64,000 bases of DNA. Origin: CAMLJR01 sp964631955. Its GTDB lineage: Bacteria > Pseudomonadota > Gammaproteobacteria > Pseudomonadales > CAMLJR01. Below the pieces are notes generated by a model. That model was not told the DNA's origin and did no database searches. It worked only from the letters and a program-made list of their open reading frames with translations. Position 1 is the stretch's first letter. Every line of letters begins with the position of its first letter. Both the position numbers and the translations under genes were made by a program. The stretch covers positions 204,808-268,807 of the forward strand of contig CAZWBA010000004.1 in assembly GCA_964631955.1 (NCBI GenBank). The letters are read 5' to 3'. Of the stretch, positions 1 through 8,456 are shown in pieces.

Positions 1-273
1 CCTGGGCCACTTCTTTCGAAAAAGCGGATTTTCCAGAAATGAAAATCGAGCAACGTAATTCGCGAGATGATGATGTGTAATTATCGGCAATGATAACTTC
101 CCAAAAATTTCGTGCGCTCGCGCCGTTGGCAGCGCCGTCACAATCACTGGCGCGTATTTGTCGCGATTCAATGACCTCAGTGTATTGAGAAGGACAACTA
201 TGGATCCACCGACAGCTATTGCAAAATCAAAAAAAACTATCTTGACCGGCTCTTTCTTCATGTCCTTTCTCAT
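1..273 (-). CDS. Glycosyltransferase, N-terminal part only (cut by window edge)
   Basis: The first 91 codons of a leftward gene are present; the rest lies beyond the left edge. The ATG at 273 overlaps the TGA of the upstream polymerase gene (ATGA), so translation is probably coupled. After a short basic start the protein reads as the first beta strand of a GT-B fold (VKIVFFDFAIAVGG), followed by SIVVLLNTLRSL, the usual start of family 4 glycosyltransferases in exosortase-type EPS loci. A second in-frame ATG lies 12 bases downstream. The family call is an inference from this short stretch and from five neighbouring sugar-polymer genes on the same strand; the C-terminal E-x7-E sugar-nucleotide site cannot be seen. 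Confidence 0.6.
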   Translation of the reverse strand, partial: MRKDMKKEPVKIVFFDFAIAVGGSIVVLLNTLRSLNRDKYAPVIVTALPTARAHEIFGKLSLPIITHHHLANYVARFSFLENPLFRKKWPR

Positions 274-1592
274 GTCGGTAATGCGGTAGGGCGCCGGGCA
301 TGTCGCTGCGAGCCAGGAGATCTCTGCTGTTTGCGAACTACGTTATAGAGCGCGGCTGAAAGTGAAGCCTGAACAAACAAAAACGGATACTCATGCTGCG
401 TGACAAAGCAGCTGGCCAAAAGAAAACCAATAAGACCCAAATTCAGACCAAATGCAATAAATCGCCACACCCTATCCTCATCATTATCCTTCAAAGCTCT
501 TATCGTTCGGGTGTTTGTCACGAGTGTCCACAGCGCCATGCCATAAAAAAAGAGAAAGCCAATCGAACCCATCTCTGCCAGCACGGTAAACGGTGTACTG
601 TGTGCAACCTCCTGATGCGTTGTATGCAACGATTCTCCTGGATAACGTTCTGCATAGTAACGCTGCCAGTTGTTGAAACCGATACCCAGCACGGGATGAT
701 CAGCATACATTTCGACGCCTCGCCTCCAATAACGTAAACGTGCTTGCGAAGTGGAGTCAGTACCGGCAGTTTCAAAACGCGCCTTATATTGGGGAGGCAT
801 GAATTGAAAAACCGTGAATCCTATGAGAGCAATAGCTAACAGCTTCCGGAAACGCTGCTTTCCCACCATAACCAATACAAGACCTATAGCTGCGAGCCCC
901 AGCATGGTTCCGCGCTCACCGGTCGCCATCACAGTCATTACCGCAGTTACAGGAAACAAATAAAAAAACCAGCGCTTGTATCTTCCCCAATACGGCCGAC
1001 AACCCAAAACAAATGCCGCTGACAGGGGTGCGAATATCAGCATCTGCACGCCAAGATCAGCGGCATTCCCGAAATAGCCAAGCCCACCCGTAATACCGTA
1101 ATGCTCGAAAGTCATACCACGACTGACCCACGATTTCGCGGCATGATTGGACATTTTGAACGACACAAGCAGCAACAGCAAAATAACGATGAACAAGCGA
1201 AATCGCGTGGTAACGATCCATAAAAATAAAAAATACAAAAGCAGCCAGTTAACGAATGCTGCAAATCTCTCAAATGAGAGCGATGGATATTCTGCAAATA
1301 TGGATGCAAGCAGAGCAGCAATAAAAAAGCCTACAGAGGTGAAAGTTAGAGGGTTTTCCAGCGATTTTCTTTCTGGCGCGATAAATCGAAGAAAAAACGC
1401 TCCCAAAATAAGAAGCTTCGACCAGGGCAGAAAAGCGATGGCGGGATATGCTGACTGAGGACGAACGTACTCAAAAAATATGTAGCCACAAAACAGCCAG
1501 AAATAATTGGGCTCAAGTCTTAACGCAGCCCACATGCGCCGTATATTTATCGATAGATAATCGGCAGCCTCTATCTCGAAAGCTTTTTTCAC
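270..1592 (-). CDS. O-antigen ligase/polymerase-like membrane protein, XrtA locus type
   Basis: Polytopic inner-membrane protein of about 440 residues with roughly ten hydrophobic segments. The large periplasmic loop carries the ligase-like stretches GERGTMLGL and GIGFNNWQRYYAER, followed by HTTHQEVAHS. The N-terminal text (LRLEPNYFWLFCGYIFFEYVRPQ) and the segment FEHYGITGGLGYFGNAADLG resemble the putative O-glycosylation ligase group found with exosortase A. The likely role is polymerising or transferring lipid-linked glycan in the periplasm. I chose GTG at 1592 because it overlaps the TGA of the preceding glycosyltransferase gene (GTGA); a TTG at 1610 and an ATG at 1535 are alternatives. 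It sits in a tight leftward operon. Whether it polymerises, ligates to lipid or glycosylates protein cannot be told from sequence. Confidence 0.75.
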   Translation of the reverse strand: MKKAFEIEAADYLSINIRRMWAALRLEPNYFWLFCGYIFFEYVRPQSAYPAIAFLPWSKLLILGAFFLRFIAPERKSLENPLTFTSVGFFIAALLASIFAEYPSLSFERFAAFVNWLLLYFLFLWIVTTRFRLFIVILLLLLVSFKMSNHAAKSWVSRGMTFEHYGITGGLGYFGNAADLGVQMLIFAPLSAAFVLGCRPYWGRYKRWFFYLFPVTAVMTVMATGERGTMLGLAAIGLVLVMVGKQRFRKLLAIALIGFTVFQFMPPQYKARFETAGTDSTSQARLRYWRRGVEMYADHPVLGIGFNNWQRYYAERYPGESLHTTHQEVAHSTPFTVLAEMGSIGFLFFYGMALWTLVTNTRTIRALKDNDEDRVWRFIAFGLNLGLIGFLLASCFVTQHEYPFLFVQASLSAALYNVVRKQQRSPGSQRHARRPTALPT

Positions 1593-2563
1593 ACGCGCAA
1601 ACCCAAACAACCTTTGATCACTTTCAGATAATTATTAAGCAACCCGATCGACCGCCCAATAAAATAAGCGACCAATACCGGAAACAACTGCATAAAACCC
1701 AGTAGATTACGTTCGTACGAGCGCCGCTTGATTCTCACTGCGCACATCAGCGCAGTTATCGAAGCCATCATCGCGAGACCCAAGCCGCCTATCAGCGGAT
1801 TCAGTATCGCACCCGCAATCACCAACAACTCACCAAAAAGAAATAAGTGTGTCAACATCAGCAGATAGTCCTTGAGGCCCGTTGACGACTCCAATTGATT
1901 ACTGCCATGCCATACTTGACGTCGCGCTATGGCTCGCAAACTTCTGGGATAGCCATGATGAATGACCGCGCATTTCGGCGAGCAAACGATACGCAGACCG
2001 ATGCTTCTTACCTTTCGGCAAAAATCGTCATCCTCTGCGGCCTCCAATATCTCATCGAATCCGCCCAATTGATCGAAGACCGATTTTTTTACAACCAGCC
2101 CGGTACAGCCTAAGGCATTCACATCCTTTTCGATATTCGACGGCACGATGGGTGCCCATGTACGCTCGATCCATGAACCCTGGGCTGGCGCGCAACATAT
2201 TCCACCAACCAGACCAACTCCACCTTCATCGAACAGCAATCTTACTGCATCCGCAATCCACGACTCGCCCGCCTCGCAATCCGCGTCGAGAAATGCCAGC
2301 ACATCACCTGTTGCGTGCCTCACTCCCTCGTTTCTTACCGCGCCGACGCGACAATTCACTTTCGTTAAAATCTTCGCACCAGCCGACTCAGCAATCGCAA
2401 CTGATTGGTCCACGGATCCATTATCCACCACAATAATTTCGATCAGCTCAGACGGATATTTCTGCTTTTTTATCGATGCAATCGCTTTTGCAATGAATGC
2501 AGCCTCGTTCTTCGATGGCAGAATCACGCTAACCGCAGGCAAAGGCGATCCTTTCTCAGTCAT
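1589..2563 (-). CDS. Glycosyltransferase family 2, membrane-anchored
   Basis: 324 residues. The GT-A fold opens with VSVILPSKNEA (residues 11-21), then the nucleotide-binding VVDNGSVD, and a DAD metal-binding motif at residues 93-95 (FLDADCEAG). A later AAEDDDFCRKV stretch fits the acceptor/catalytic ED region. The C-terminal third has about two to three membrane segments, so the enzyme probably works on a polyprenyl-linked glycan at the inner face of the membrane. It overlaps the next upstream gene by 8 bases and its stop overlaps the start of the polymerase gene, so the set is co-translated. Donor and acceptor sugars are unknown. Confidence 0.85.
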   Translation of the reverse strand: MTEKGSPLPAVSVILPSKNEAAFIAKAIASIKKQKYPSELIEIIVVDNGSVDQSVAIAESAGAKILTKVNCRVGAVRNEGVRHATGDVLAFLDADCEAGESWIADAVRLLFDEGGVGLVGGICCAPAQGSWIERTWAPIVPSNIEKDVNALGCTGLVVKKSVFDQLGGFDEILEAAEDDDFCRKVRSIGLRIVCSPKCAVIHHGYPRSLRAIARRQVWHGSNQLESSTGLKDYLLMLTHLFLFGELLVIAGAILNPLIGGLGLAMMASITALMCAVRIKRRSYERNLLGFMQLFPVLVAYFIGRSIGLLNNYLKVIKGCLGLRV

Positions 2564-3650
2564 TATTTAATCTCGAATATAGCGCTAAATAATTTTTTGA
2601 GGTCGTTTCGATACTGAAGCACTCTTCTGCGAGAGCTTTTCCGTTAATACCTATCCGCGCTCTCAACCCGGCATCATTGATGAGTGTCAACATAGCATCG
2701 CACAAACTTTGCGGTGAAATCGCATCTGTTATGAGCGCATCCACGCCATGCGTAAGCAGCTCGGGAATTCCCGTGACACGCGTCGTGATAACGGGACAGC
2801 CCAATGTCATCGCTTCGGCGGCAGCAATTGAAAACCCTTCATAGCGGGAACTGAATATACAGATATCCGAACTTGCGATGAATGGGTAAGGATTATCTCG
2901 ATAACCCAGCAAGGTTATGACATCCCCCAAACGGGCTTCATCAATCTGCCGTTGCAGCGCCGCTTTCTGACTACCCTCCCCCGCAATCATCAGTTTTATC
3001 CGGGATTTCACATCGTCGGGCAGCAGTTCGCACGCAGAAATCAGTAAGTCATATCCTTTTTGATGTTCGAGGCGTCCTGCACTGCAAATGATCAGCTTTT
3101 CACCGGCTACGCGAGGCTCACCCCTATTGGCGCGACGAATGATACTGGCGCAGTTTACGCCGTTTTGAATGGTTGAGAGAGAAGCTCGCGAAAACCGATA
3201 CGGCAGCGCATCTCTAACGCCATCCGCAACAAACACTACGGAAGCGTTCACTCGATCCAGAAATTTAAATTCGAAAAATCGTTTTACCCGATCGCGCAAC
3301 GATTTTCCCGAAAAATACGGGTATGCGGAATGCACCGTTCTAACATGAGTGACATTAAAAAAAAACTGGGATACTAAAAACGATGGTGTAAACGAATGCG
3401 TGTGTATGATGTCTGGCCGTACGGTGCGCAAGAATGAAATAAATTTTGATAATTTTGCTATTGGGTTACCGCCTCGACCGCCCACATGAACACTTTGGGC
3501 AATCCCCCTAAACTCGCCGACCTCATCTTCCGATGCATCCAAAAAAAACAGATGAAGCTCTACCTTACCATCAATATCAGCAAATATATTTTCCAGTAAC
3601 CGTGTAATCCCTGTCTTTGGCCAGTGCACAATATGGGCAATTTTTGTCAT
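2556..3650 (-). CDS. Glycosyltransferase family 4
   Basis: 364 residues, normal length for a GT-B retaining enzyme. The N-terminal half contains PDIIHTHSFTPSF, typical of the acceptor domain. The C-terminal half has CSAGRLEHQKGYDLLI and the donor-binding E-x7-E region EGFSIAAAEAMTLGCPVITT. It is a soluble or peripherally membrane-bound enzyme that would add one sugar to the growing EPS repeat unit. The start ATG overlaps the stop of the CapA-like gene (ATGA). Sugar specificity cannot be read from the sequence. Confidence 0.88.
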   Translation of the reverse strand: MTKIAHIVHWPKTGITRLLENIFADIDGKVELHLFFLDASEDEVGEFRGIAQSVHVGGRGGNPIAKLSKFISFLRTVRPDIIHTHSFTPSFLVSQFFFNVTHVRTVHSAYPYFSGKSLRDRVKRFFEFKFLDRVNASVVFVADGVRDALPYRFSRASLSTIQNGVNCASIIRRANRGEPRVAGEKLIICSAGRLEHQKGYDLLISACELLPDDVKSRIKLMIAGEGSQKAALQRQIDEARLGDVITLLGYRDNPYPFIASSDICIFSSRYEGFSIAAAEAMTLGCPVITTRVTGIPELLTHGVDALITDAISPQSLCDAMLTLINDAGLRARIGINGKALAEECFSIETTSKNYLALYSRLNND

Positions 3651-4741
3651 CGGGCAATTCCAATTTTTTTAAGCACTTTATTTCGAACGAAATTTACTTT
3701 CATTCTGGAATTTCCGGATCCAATATTTCTAAAGAAATGCAACGATTTGGCCACTGCATCGAATCTATCGCTTCGAGCAATCAACTTCTGTATCAAGTGA
3801 TCGTATTGGTTTTCACTCATGTCGCTCATCATCCGCAAGAGCGACCGATTGTTTGCCACAAACCGAGTCGCTTTACGGTCTTCCAGCTTTTGCAACATAC
3901 GCTTCTCGTTTAGAACAATCGGCGTGATGGCTGACTCAATGTTACCTTTGGCGTCTATGTTCAACCTGGTAATGGCAGATTCCACATAATCTCTTCGCCA
4001 AAATAGATCGAAGATAAAATTCCCCATTGAATAGATAATGAGGCCACTCTTATATTTTTCGATAGGCTGAAATACATGAGGATGATGCCCCAGAACAATG
4101 TCGACATCATTTTCGATTAACCATCGCGCCTTGCGAATGGCATCTTGAGTCGGTAACGCGATACCTTCGGTGCCGAAATGTAGCGATACGGCGACCACGT
4201 CGGCCTCAGCCCTCATTCGCTGAATATCGGCGACAACCTTGGTCGTATTGAATTGCGCGTAAGGTGTCGGTTGTCGGCCATATACCTCGTTGACGTCCGA
4301 ATAACCCAGGAGTCCGGCGACTTTTTCATTCGCGGCAAACAAAACGGGCTTGCAGTAATAATCGGTGTCATCGACCAATCCGACCGGACTGATGTTATTT
4401 TCGATCAAGCTCGTCACGGTTTCGTGAAATACATCGTCGCCATGCTGGAGAATGTGATTGTTTGCCACATTCAGTGCGTTGAATCCCAGCGACGCCAGCT
4501 CGCGTGCGATGCTTGTCCTGCCGACAAAAACCGCATCGCCAATGTCGGATGATTGCTTTTTGAATTGCCGAAGGGGAGATTCCAGATTGCCAAATACGAT
4601 ATCGCTGACGGCAAAAACATCGGCGACGTCCCTGCATATCAAGTCCAGCCCGGCAGATTCCAGCACCGATCCCATGCCGTGACCCACATTGAAGTAATGA
4701 TCGCCGAGGCAAATGTCGCCCACTGCCGTAATGCTAACCAC
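3647..4741 (-). CDS. CapA-like metallophosphatase-fold protein of a capsule/EPS locus
   Basis: 364 residues of the PGA_cap (CapA) family, a calcineurin-like metallophosphoesterase fold. Visible metal-site motifs are AVGDICLGD near the N-terminus, GNLESPL, NVANNHILQHG, a central HFGTEG, and GHHPHVFQPIE followed by YSMGNFIFD. In Bacillus CapA supports poly-gamma-glutamate capsule assembly. In exosortase-type loci homologues are common, but their reaction is not established. I see no signal peptide, so it would be cytoplasmic or need another export route. The start is GTG at 4741 with AGGAG eleven bases upstream. It is the first gene of the leftward run ending at the window edge. Confidence 0.8.
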   Translation of the reverse strand: MVSITAVGDICLGDHYFNVGHGMGSVLESAGLDLICRDVADVFAVSDIVFGNLESPLRQFKKQSSDIGDAVFVGRTSIARELASLGFNALNVANNHILQHGDDVFHETVTSLIENNISPVGLVDDTDYYCKPVLFAANEKVAGLLGYSDVNEVYGRQPTPYAQFNTTKVVADIQRMRAEADVVAVSLHFGTEGIALPTQDAIRKARWLIENDVDIVLGHHPHVFQPIEKYKSGLIIYSMGNFIFDLFWRRDYVESAITRLNIDAKGNIESAITPIVLNEKRMLQKLEDRKATRFVANNRSLLRMMSDMSENQYDHLIQKLIARSDRFDAVAKSLHFFRNIGSGNSRMKVNFVRNKVLKKIGIAR

Positions 4742-5101
4742 TTGAATAACTGCTCCTGCTCAATAGCGCTCGAGATCGAATAGATCAACCGATCCTGGCT
4801 GCCTTCTGCAAACCTTTAAATTCGTACGCCTCGATCATTCGATCCAATTTAGCACACAGAAATGACTTGACATCGATCTGCACGGCGTGCGCTCACCGGG
4901 CGTCTGTTGCAGACCAGCCGCCAAAGGTGCGCAAGCATAACCAACAAATGCTGGTATGCCACACAAATCAAGCATTGCGGAACAAGGGAGCATCAAAGCC
5001 CAGAGTGAACGATGAGGGAGGAAAATCAGGAGAGCTCGATGGGCGACCCGCAACGGGATACGCCCATCGATTAGTCAGAGTGGCAGGAGGACTAACGTGA
5101 C
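4742..5101. other. Intergenic region ahead of the CapA operon
   Basis: About 360 bases without a convincing gene. A 72-codon leftward frame has no recognisable family or good ribosome site. The region must hold the promoter of the CapA-glycosyltransferase operon, but I find no convincing sigma-70 pair; a poor sigma-54-like match on the minus strand lies at 4908-4923. The right end carries the nested hairpin listed separately. Confidence 0.5.
5036..5070 (-). terminator. Nested hairpin downstream of the secreted-protein gene
   Basis: A perfect 10-base inverted repeat (TCGATGGGCG at 5036-5045, CGCCCATCGA at 5061-5070) encloses a second CCCG/CGGG pair with a CAA loop. It starts 31 bases after the stop of the leftward gene ending at 5102. 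The following T-run is poor, so it may be a processing or stability element rather than a classic intrinsic terminator. Confidence 0.5.
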
Positions 5102-6229
5102 TTACGATTGGCCAACAGTAAGAACAGGGGCTTTAGGCGGCGACTGCGCAGCGCCCAGAGTGAGTCCGATACTATTGGTTTCACCGGTAACATTGGTGAC
5201 ATAGACATATTTGTAGCCTGTGGGTATGGACGCAGCATTCGTTACGGTAATGCCATCTGCAGCCCAAGCAGTCGCAGGAAGGATGAACTTCTTGGTCACT
5301 CCCGCCGCGGTCGGCGAATCACTCAGGAAAACCTGAGCTGCCGATTGCGGGCCAACATCAATGTAAACACGGCTCATCGCATAGTCATATTCCGATGTAT
5401 TCGGTAAGTCCATGGAGGGGATTGGTTGAATATAGCCAATATATTGGTCGGCTCTCGTCTTAGCCAGCACAGCCGTGCGGTTATGCCACGTATAGCCATT
5501 CAGCGTGATTTTATAAATACCATTGGCAACACCAACATCATTGAACTTGTAATAAACCTCAGCGAACACCCACTGACTCGTATCAACGGTGGGCTGGGTC
5601 GATAACGACAAGCCGGGCGAACCTGCACCCGACTGATCAGGATAGAAAGATGTGATCTGCCCAGCTGCTGTTCGCCATTCGATGTGTGACGAGTTTTGAT
5701 AAAGACGATTGTCTTCACCTATCCACAGGCTGCCGTAGTATTTCGCATCCGAAGAGCTGTAATCGGCAGCGCCATCGCCACCACTGCGGACACCGGCACG
5801 CGCAAATTTCAGCTGTCTTGCGCCAGAGGATGAACCATACAACTTAAAGTAAAAAGACAATCGCATTTCATTGGTATTGGCTGGCAAATACTTACCGATA
5901 TGCGGGAAGGCATTATTTGCCTTTTCCGGATCACAACGCAGGCTGCCACCACCCACGCCATCGGCTAAGGTGACTGCCTCACCGCCTCTATTAATCCAGG
6001 AATCAAAACCTGCAGCCGCAGGCGTAGCTCCGTTATTCAACCCGCTAAAAGGCTGAAAGAAATGCGGCGCGGGTTTGGTCTTAACGCCGAAGTTAGATCC
6101 TTTAACCACCAACGTAGAGCCTGTCTGCACAGCCGATGAAAGCGTCGGACTAATTGCCATGCTGGCTGAGGATCCTGCCAGGACTACAGCGGTGCACAGT
6201 CCCTTAACAAATTGTGGGGTCGAAATCAT
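5102..6229 (-). CDS. Secreted protein of unknown function in the EPS locus
   Basis: 375 residues from the ATG at 6229, which has GGAG nine bases upstream; the longer frame would need a TTG start. The N-terminus (MISTPQFVKGLCTAVVLAGSSASMA) is a clear Sec signal peptide. The body is rich in Tyr, Ser, Gly and Thr with alternating hydrophobic strands (MRLSFYFKLYG, WVFAEVYYKFND, IYKITLNGYTWHN), which suggests an all-beta, possibly lectin-like or jelly-roll fold. There is no PEP-CTERM tail and no obvious catalytic signature. It has its own AT-rich upstream region and a hairpin after it, so it is probably a single transcription unit. It could be a matrix protein or a polysaccharide-binding/lyase-like protein; I do not recognise the family. 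Confidence 0.7.
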   Translation of the reverse strand: MISTPQFVKGLCTAVVLAGSSASMAISPTLSSAVQTGSTLVVKGSNFGVKTKPAPHFFQPFSGLNNGATPAAAGFDSWINRGGEAVTLADGVGGGSLRCDPEKANNAFPHIGKYLPANTNEMRLSFYFKLYGSSSGARQLKFARAGVRSGGDGAADYSSSDAKYYGSLWIGEDNRLYQNSSHIEWRTAAGQITSFYPDQSGAGSPGLSLSTQPTVDTSQWVFAEVYYKFNDVGVANGIYKITLNGYTWHNRTAVLAKTRADQYIGYIQPIPSMDLPNTSEYDYAMSRVYIDVGPQSAAQVFLSDSPTAAGVTKKFILPATAWAADGITVTNAASIPTGYKYVYVTNVTGETNSIGLTLGAAQSPPKAPVLTVGQS

Positions 6230-6383
6230 AACGGGTAACTCCAAGGGATCGGTTTCAAAAGATCACGCTCGGGTGCGAGCGGTTGAGGTCAGTATAAGCC
6301 AGCGCACTCATTCACTTTCGCTGCAATGCCTGATTGTTGAACCACATCCTCGCGTCGCGTGACGTTATTCAAAGAAAACCTCA

Positions 6384-6411
6384 TTTATACGTATATTTAC
6401 ATTCATTTAAC
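6384..6411 (-). promoter_or_regulatory. Possible sigma-70 promoter for the secreted-protein gene
   Basis: On the minus strand GTTAAA (6411-6406) and TATAAA (6389-6384) are separated by 16 bases in an otherwise unusually AT-rich patch between two genes. The leader would be about 150 bases and contains a small CGCTCG/CGAGCG hairpin at 6266-6281. The minus 35 box is poor, so this is tentative. Confidence 0.35.
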
Positions 6412-6461
6412 ACACCAACAACCACAGCAAAGCGTGATTGACATCACACGCATTTGATGAG

Positions 6462-7841
6462 TCAACTCGCTCGCAAAACCTTCGGAAGCCTGGATACAAC
6501 CGACTTGAACTTGCCCGCCCTATTCGTCGCGATGCTGTCGACAAATATTATCGAGACCTTCATCACAGAACTGGTTCTCTGCTGAATATTTTTAGCCAGC
6601 TCCCGCTGGATGTATGCGGTATCGGCGGCTTCCGCGAGCACCACCAATACATCCAACGCATCGATGTGCGTTTGTATGATCTGCGCTTGCTTTATACCGG
6701 ACATCCCTTTGAACGCCGGATCCATGCGGCCTATTGTTCGGCCCTCCGGCGTCACGATCATGTCATCCTGCCGACCGACGATCTGACCGAAGGTTTGGCC
6801 ATAAAAATTGTTTCCGGGCCCAGGCTGAACATCATCGACGACATCGCCGATGCTGTAGCGCAGCAAAGGCATTGCGAAATTCAGCAGACCGGTACACACC
6901 ACGTCGTAGCTACCCGGCAATTCGGTCGGCAAAAACTCCACCAGCGAATAAAGCGAATCGACGCGATAAAGCCCCGGCCGGTCGCTGCTGGCGGATACCG
7001 CCATCTCACTGCAACCGTAGTGATCGATTATCTGACAACCAAATGCACGCTGAATACTGTCGCGCTGGCTTTCGCTCAGCGTTTCCGAAGACGTCAAGAT
7101 AAATCGCAGCGGCAAATTAATTTTTAACCCGTGACGATTTATAAAATCGGCGATCAAACTGATCGCAGAGGGATAACTATCGATATAGAGCGGCTGCCAT
7201 TCTTCCAGCGCTTTAATGTACGCAGGAATTGTTGCCTCCGTTACATGATACGACGAGAAATATAACGTTTTATTGAAATGATCCTTTCGCCAAAACTCTG
7301 CTTTCTCACTCTTGTTCAGCAGCACGCGTCCGGCGAATGTTGCGCTGCGATCGCGAATATCGCTGCCATATTTTCTGAGCAGCGAGCGATAAAACGCGAA
7401 ATTGATTGCCCTTGCCTCCTTCGTGCAACTGATTGGCATTGGACTACCAGACGTTCCGCTGGTGAACAGCGAAAGCGCCTTGCCTTTGTAAAAGTCGGAA
7501 TGAAATCGATAGGGTTGTGCGACGATTTCAGCTTTAGACAAGACAGGAATGTGATCGCGAAAATTTTCAAGCGTTATACCGGCCGGATCGATAGCAAGCT
7601 GCTTGAAGAGATCGCGATAATACGGCACATATAACGCCGCATGCCGAACAAGCTCGGCGAAGCGCTTCGCCTGAAATGCCTGCACTTGCGAGACCTCTCG
7701 CCCGGAATGCAAATTCGCCTCGCCGTAGGGCGGCGGCAAAACCTGCCCATAACGCAAACGGTACTGAGAAGCGCCATAAACACTCAACGCCAGGTTTTGA
7801 GCGCTGCGTGGAAGCAAATTATAAATATCGGAGATGCCCAT
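6462..7841 (-). CDS. CapK/PaaK-like adenylate-forming enzyme
   Basis: 459 residues of the phenylacetate-CoA ligase-like (CapK) family. The ATP-binding loop is SLFTSGTSGSPMPIS, followed later by DHYGCSEMA, the usual adenylate-contacting stretch, and a C-terminal small domain ending NRAGKFKSVVSR with the expected Lys. Relatives in capsule and EPS loci are thought to activate a carboxylic acid for transfer onto sugar, but substrates are mostly unknown. No carrier protein gene is adjacent; the nearest lies at 21641. The gene ends 20 bases from the phosphatase gene upstream of it, so the two are probably one transcript. Confidence 0.8.
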   Translation of the reverse strand: MGISDIYNLLPRSAQNLALSVYGASQYRLRYGQVLPPPYGEANLHSGREVSQVQAFQAKRFAELVRHAALYVPYYRDLFKQLAIDPAGITLENFRDHIPVLSKAEIVAQPYRFHSDFYKGKALSLFTSGTSGSPMPISCTKEARAINFAFYRSLLRKYGSDIRDRSATFAGRVLLNKSEKAEFWRKDHFNKTLYFSSYHVTEATIPAYIKALEEWQPLYIDSYPSAISLIADFINRHGLKINLPLRFILTSSETLSESQRDSIQRAFGCQIIDHYGCSEMAVSASSDRPGLYRVDSLYSLVEFLPTELPGSYDVVCTGLLNFAMPLLRYSIGDVVDDVQPGPGNNFYGQTFGQIVGRQDDMIVTPEGRTIGRMDPAFKGMSGIKQAQIIQTHIDALDVLVVLAEAADTAYIQRELAKNIQQRTSSVMKVSIIFVDSIATNRAGKFKSVVSRLPKVLRAS

Positions 7842-7860
7842 CGTGATCGTTTCTAGTTTT

Positions 7861-8406
7861 TCATGGAAGATGGTCGCGCATTCGATTTACTGCCTGCGCA
7901 ATCAGCGCTTCGCAATGATGGAAATAATCGAGTCGCGAACTGTAGGGATCATGAATATACGGATTCGGGCGGGGCAACCATAAACCGGCCAGCGTAATCT
8001 GCGCAACATCCGCGAATGACACAACAGCAGGAAGATGTTCGGGCTCCATGACAACCAGTAAATCCGATTTTTCAGGCACCATAGCCCGAATGTGCCGGCT
8101 GCGATGCCCGCTCAAATCGACTCCCGCAGTGCTCGCATAGGCAATCGCTCTCGGATCGGCGGTGTGATCATCGGCGCACTCCGTGCCGAAAGACTCCGCG
8201 TCGATGCCCAGATGCCGGGCATATCCCTCACCCCAGGGGCTGCGACAAATATTACCCTTGCAGATGAAAATCACTTTACCAACCCGACTCCAGTCTACAT
8301 TACGATACGGAGCATAAAGACCAAAGCTCTGATGCAGGTAATACTTGCTATAGTTCAGCAAACCCCATTTAGACCCAAACCGGTTATACACAAAATCTTT
8401 TATCAT
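7861..8406 (-). CDS. Low-molecular-weight protein-tyrosine phosphatase, Wzb-like
   Basis: 181 residues. The phosphate loop is C-X5-R at C49 to R55 (ICKGNICRS), and the general acid Asp lies in HDPYSS (about D153); both are required for activity, so the enzyme looks intact. It carries an N-terminal extension of about 40 residues before the first strand, longer than E. coli Wzb. In EPS systems such phosphatases dephosphorylate the BY-type kinase that controls chain length. Here the kinase-like partner at 16018-16809 lacks its P-loop Lys, so another target is possible. It is transcribed leftward, divergent from the ATP-grasp gene at 8457. Confidence 0.87.
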   Translation of the reverse strand: MIKDFVYNRFGSKWGLLNYSKYYLHQSFGLYAPYRNVDWSRVGKVIFICKGNICRSPWGEGYARHLGIDAESFGTECADDHTADPRAIAYASTAGVDLSGHRSRHIRAMVPEKSDLLVVMEPEHLPAVVSFADVAQITLAGLWLPRPNPYIHDPYSSRLDYFHHCEALIAQAVNRMRDHLP

Positions 8407-8456
8407 CCACGACCGCCTGCGCTATAACCGCCTTTACATCCACTTTCGTTAAAAAC

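Noticed and set aside
4908..4923. Sigma-54-like match TGGCGGCTGGTCTGCA on the minus strand upstream of the CapA-like gene
   Set aside because: The spacing is right, but the -12 box is CTGC instead of TTGC and the middle bases do not match. The predicted leader would be about 155 bases. I kept only the well-formed site at 48438.
4835..5053. A 72-codon leftward frame in the gap before the CapA-like gene
   Set aside because: It is short, Cys- and Arg-rich, with no ribosome site and no recognisable family; it reads as a chance frame.
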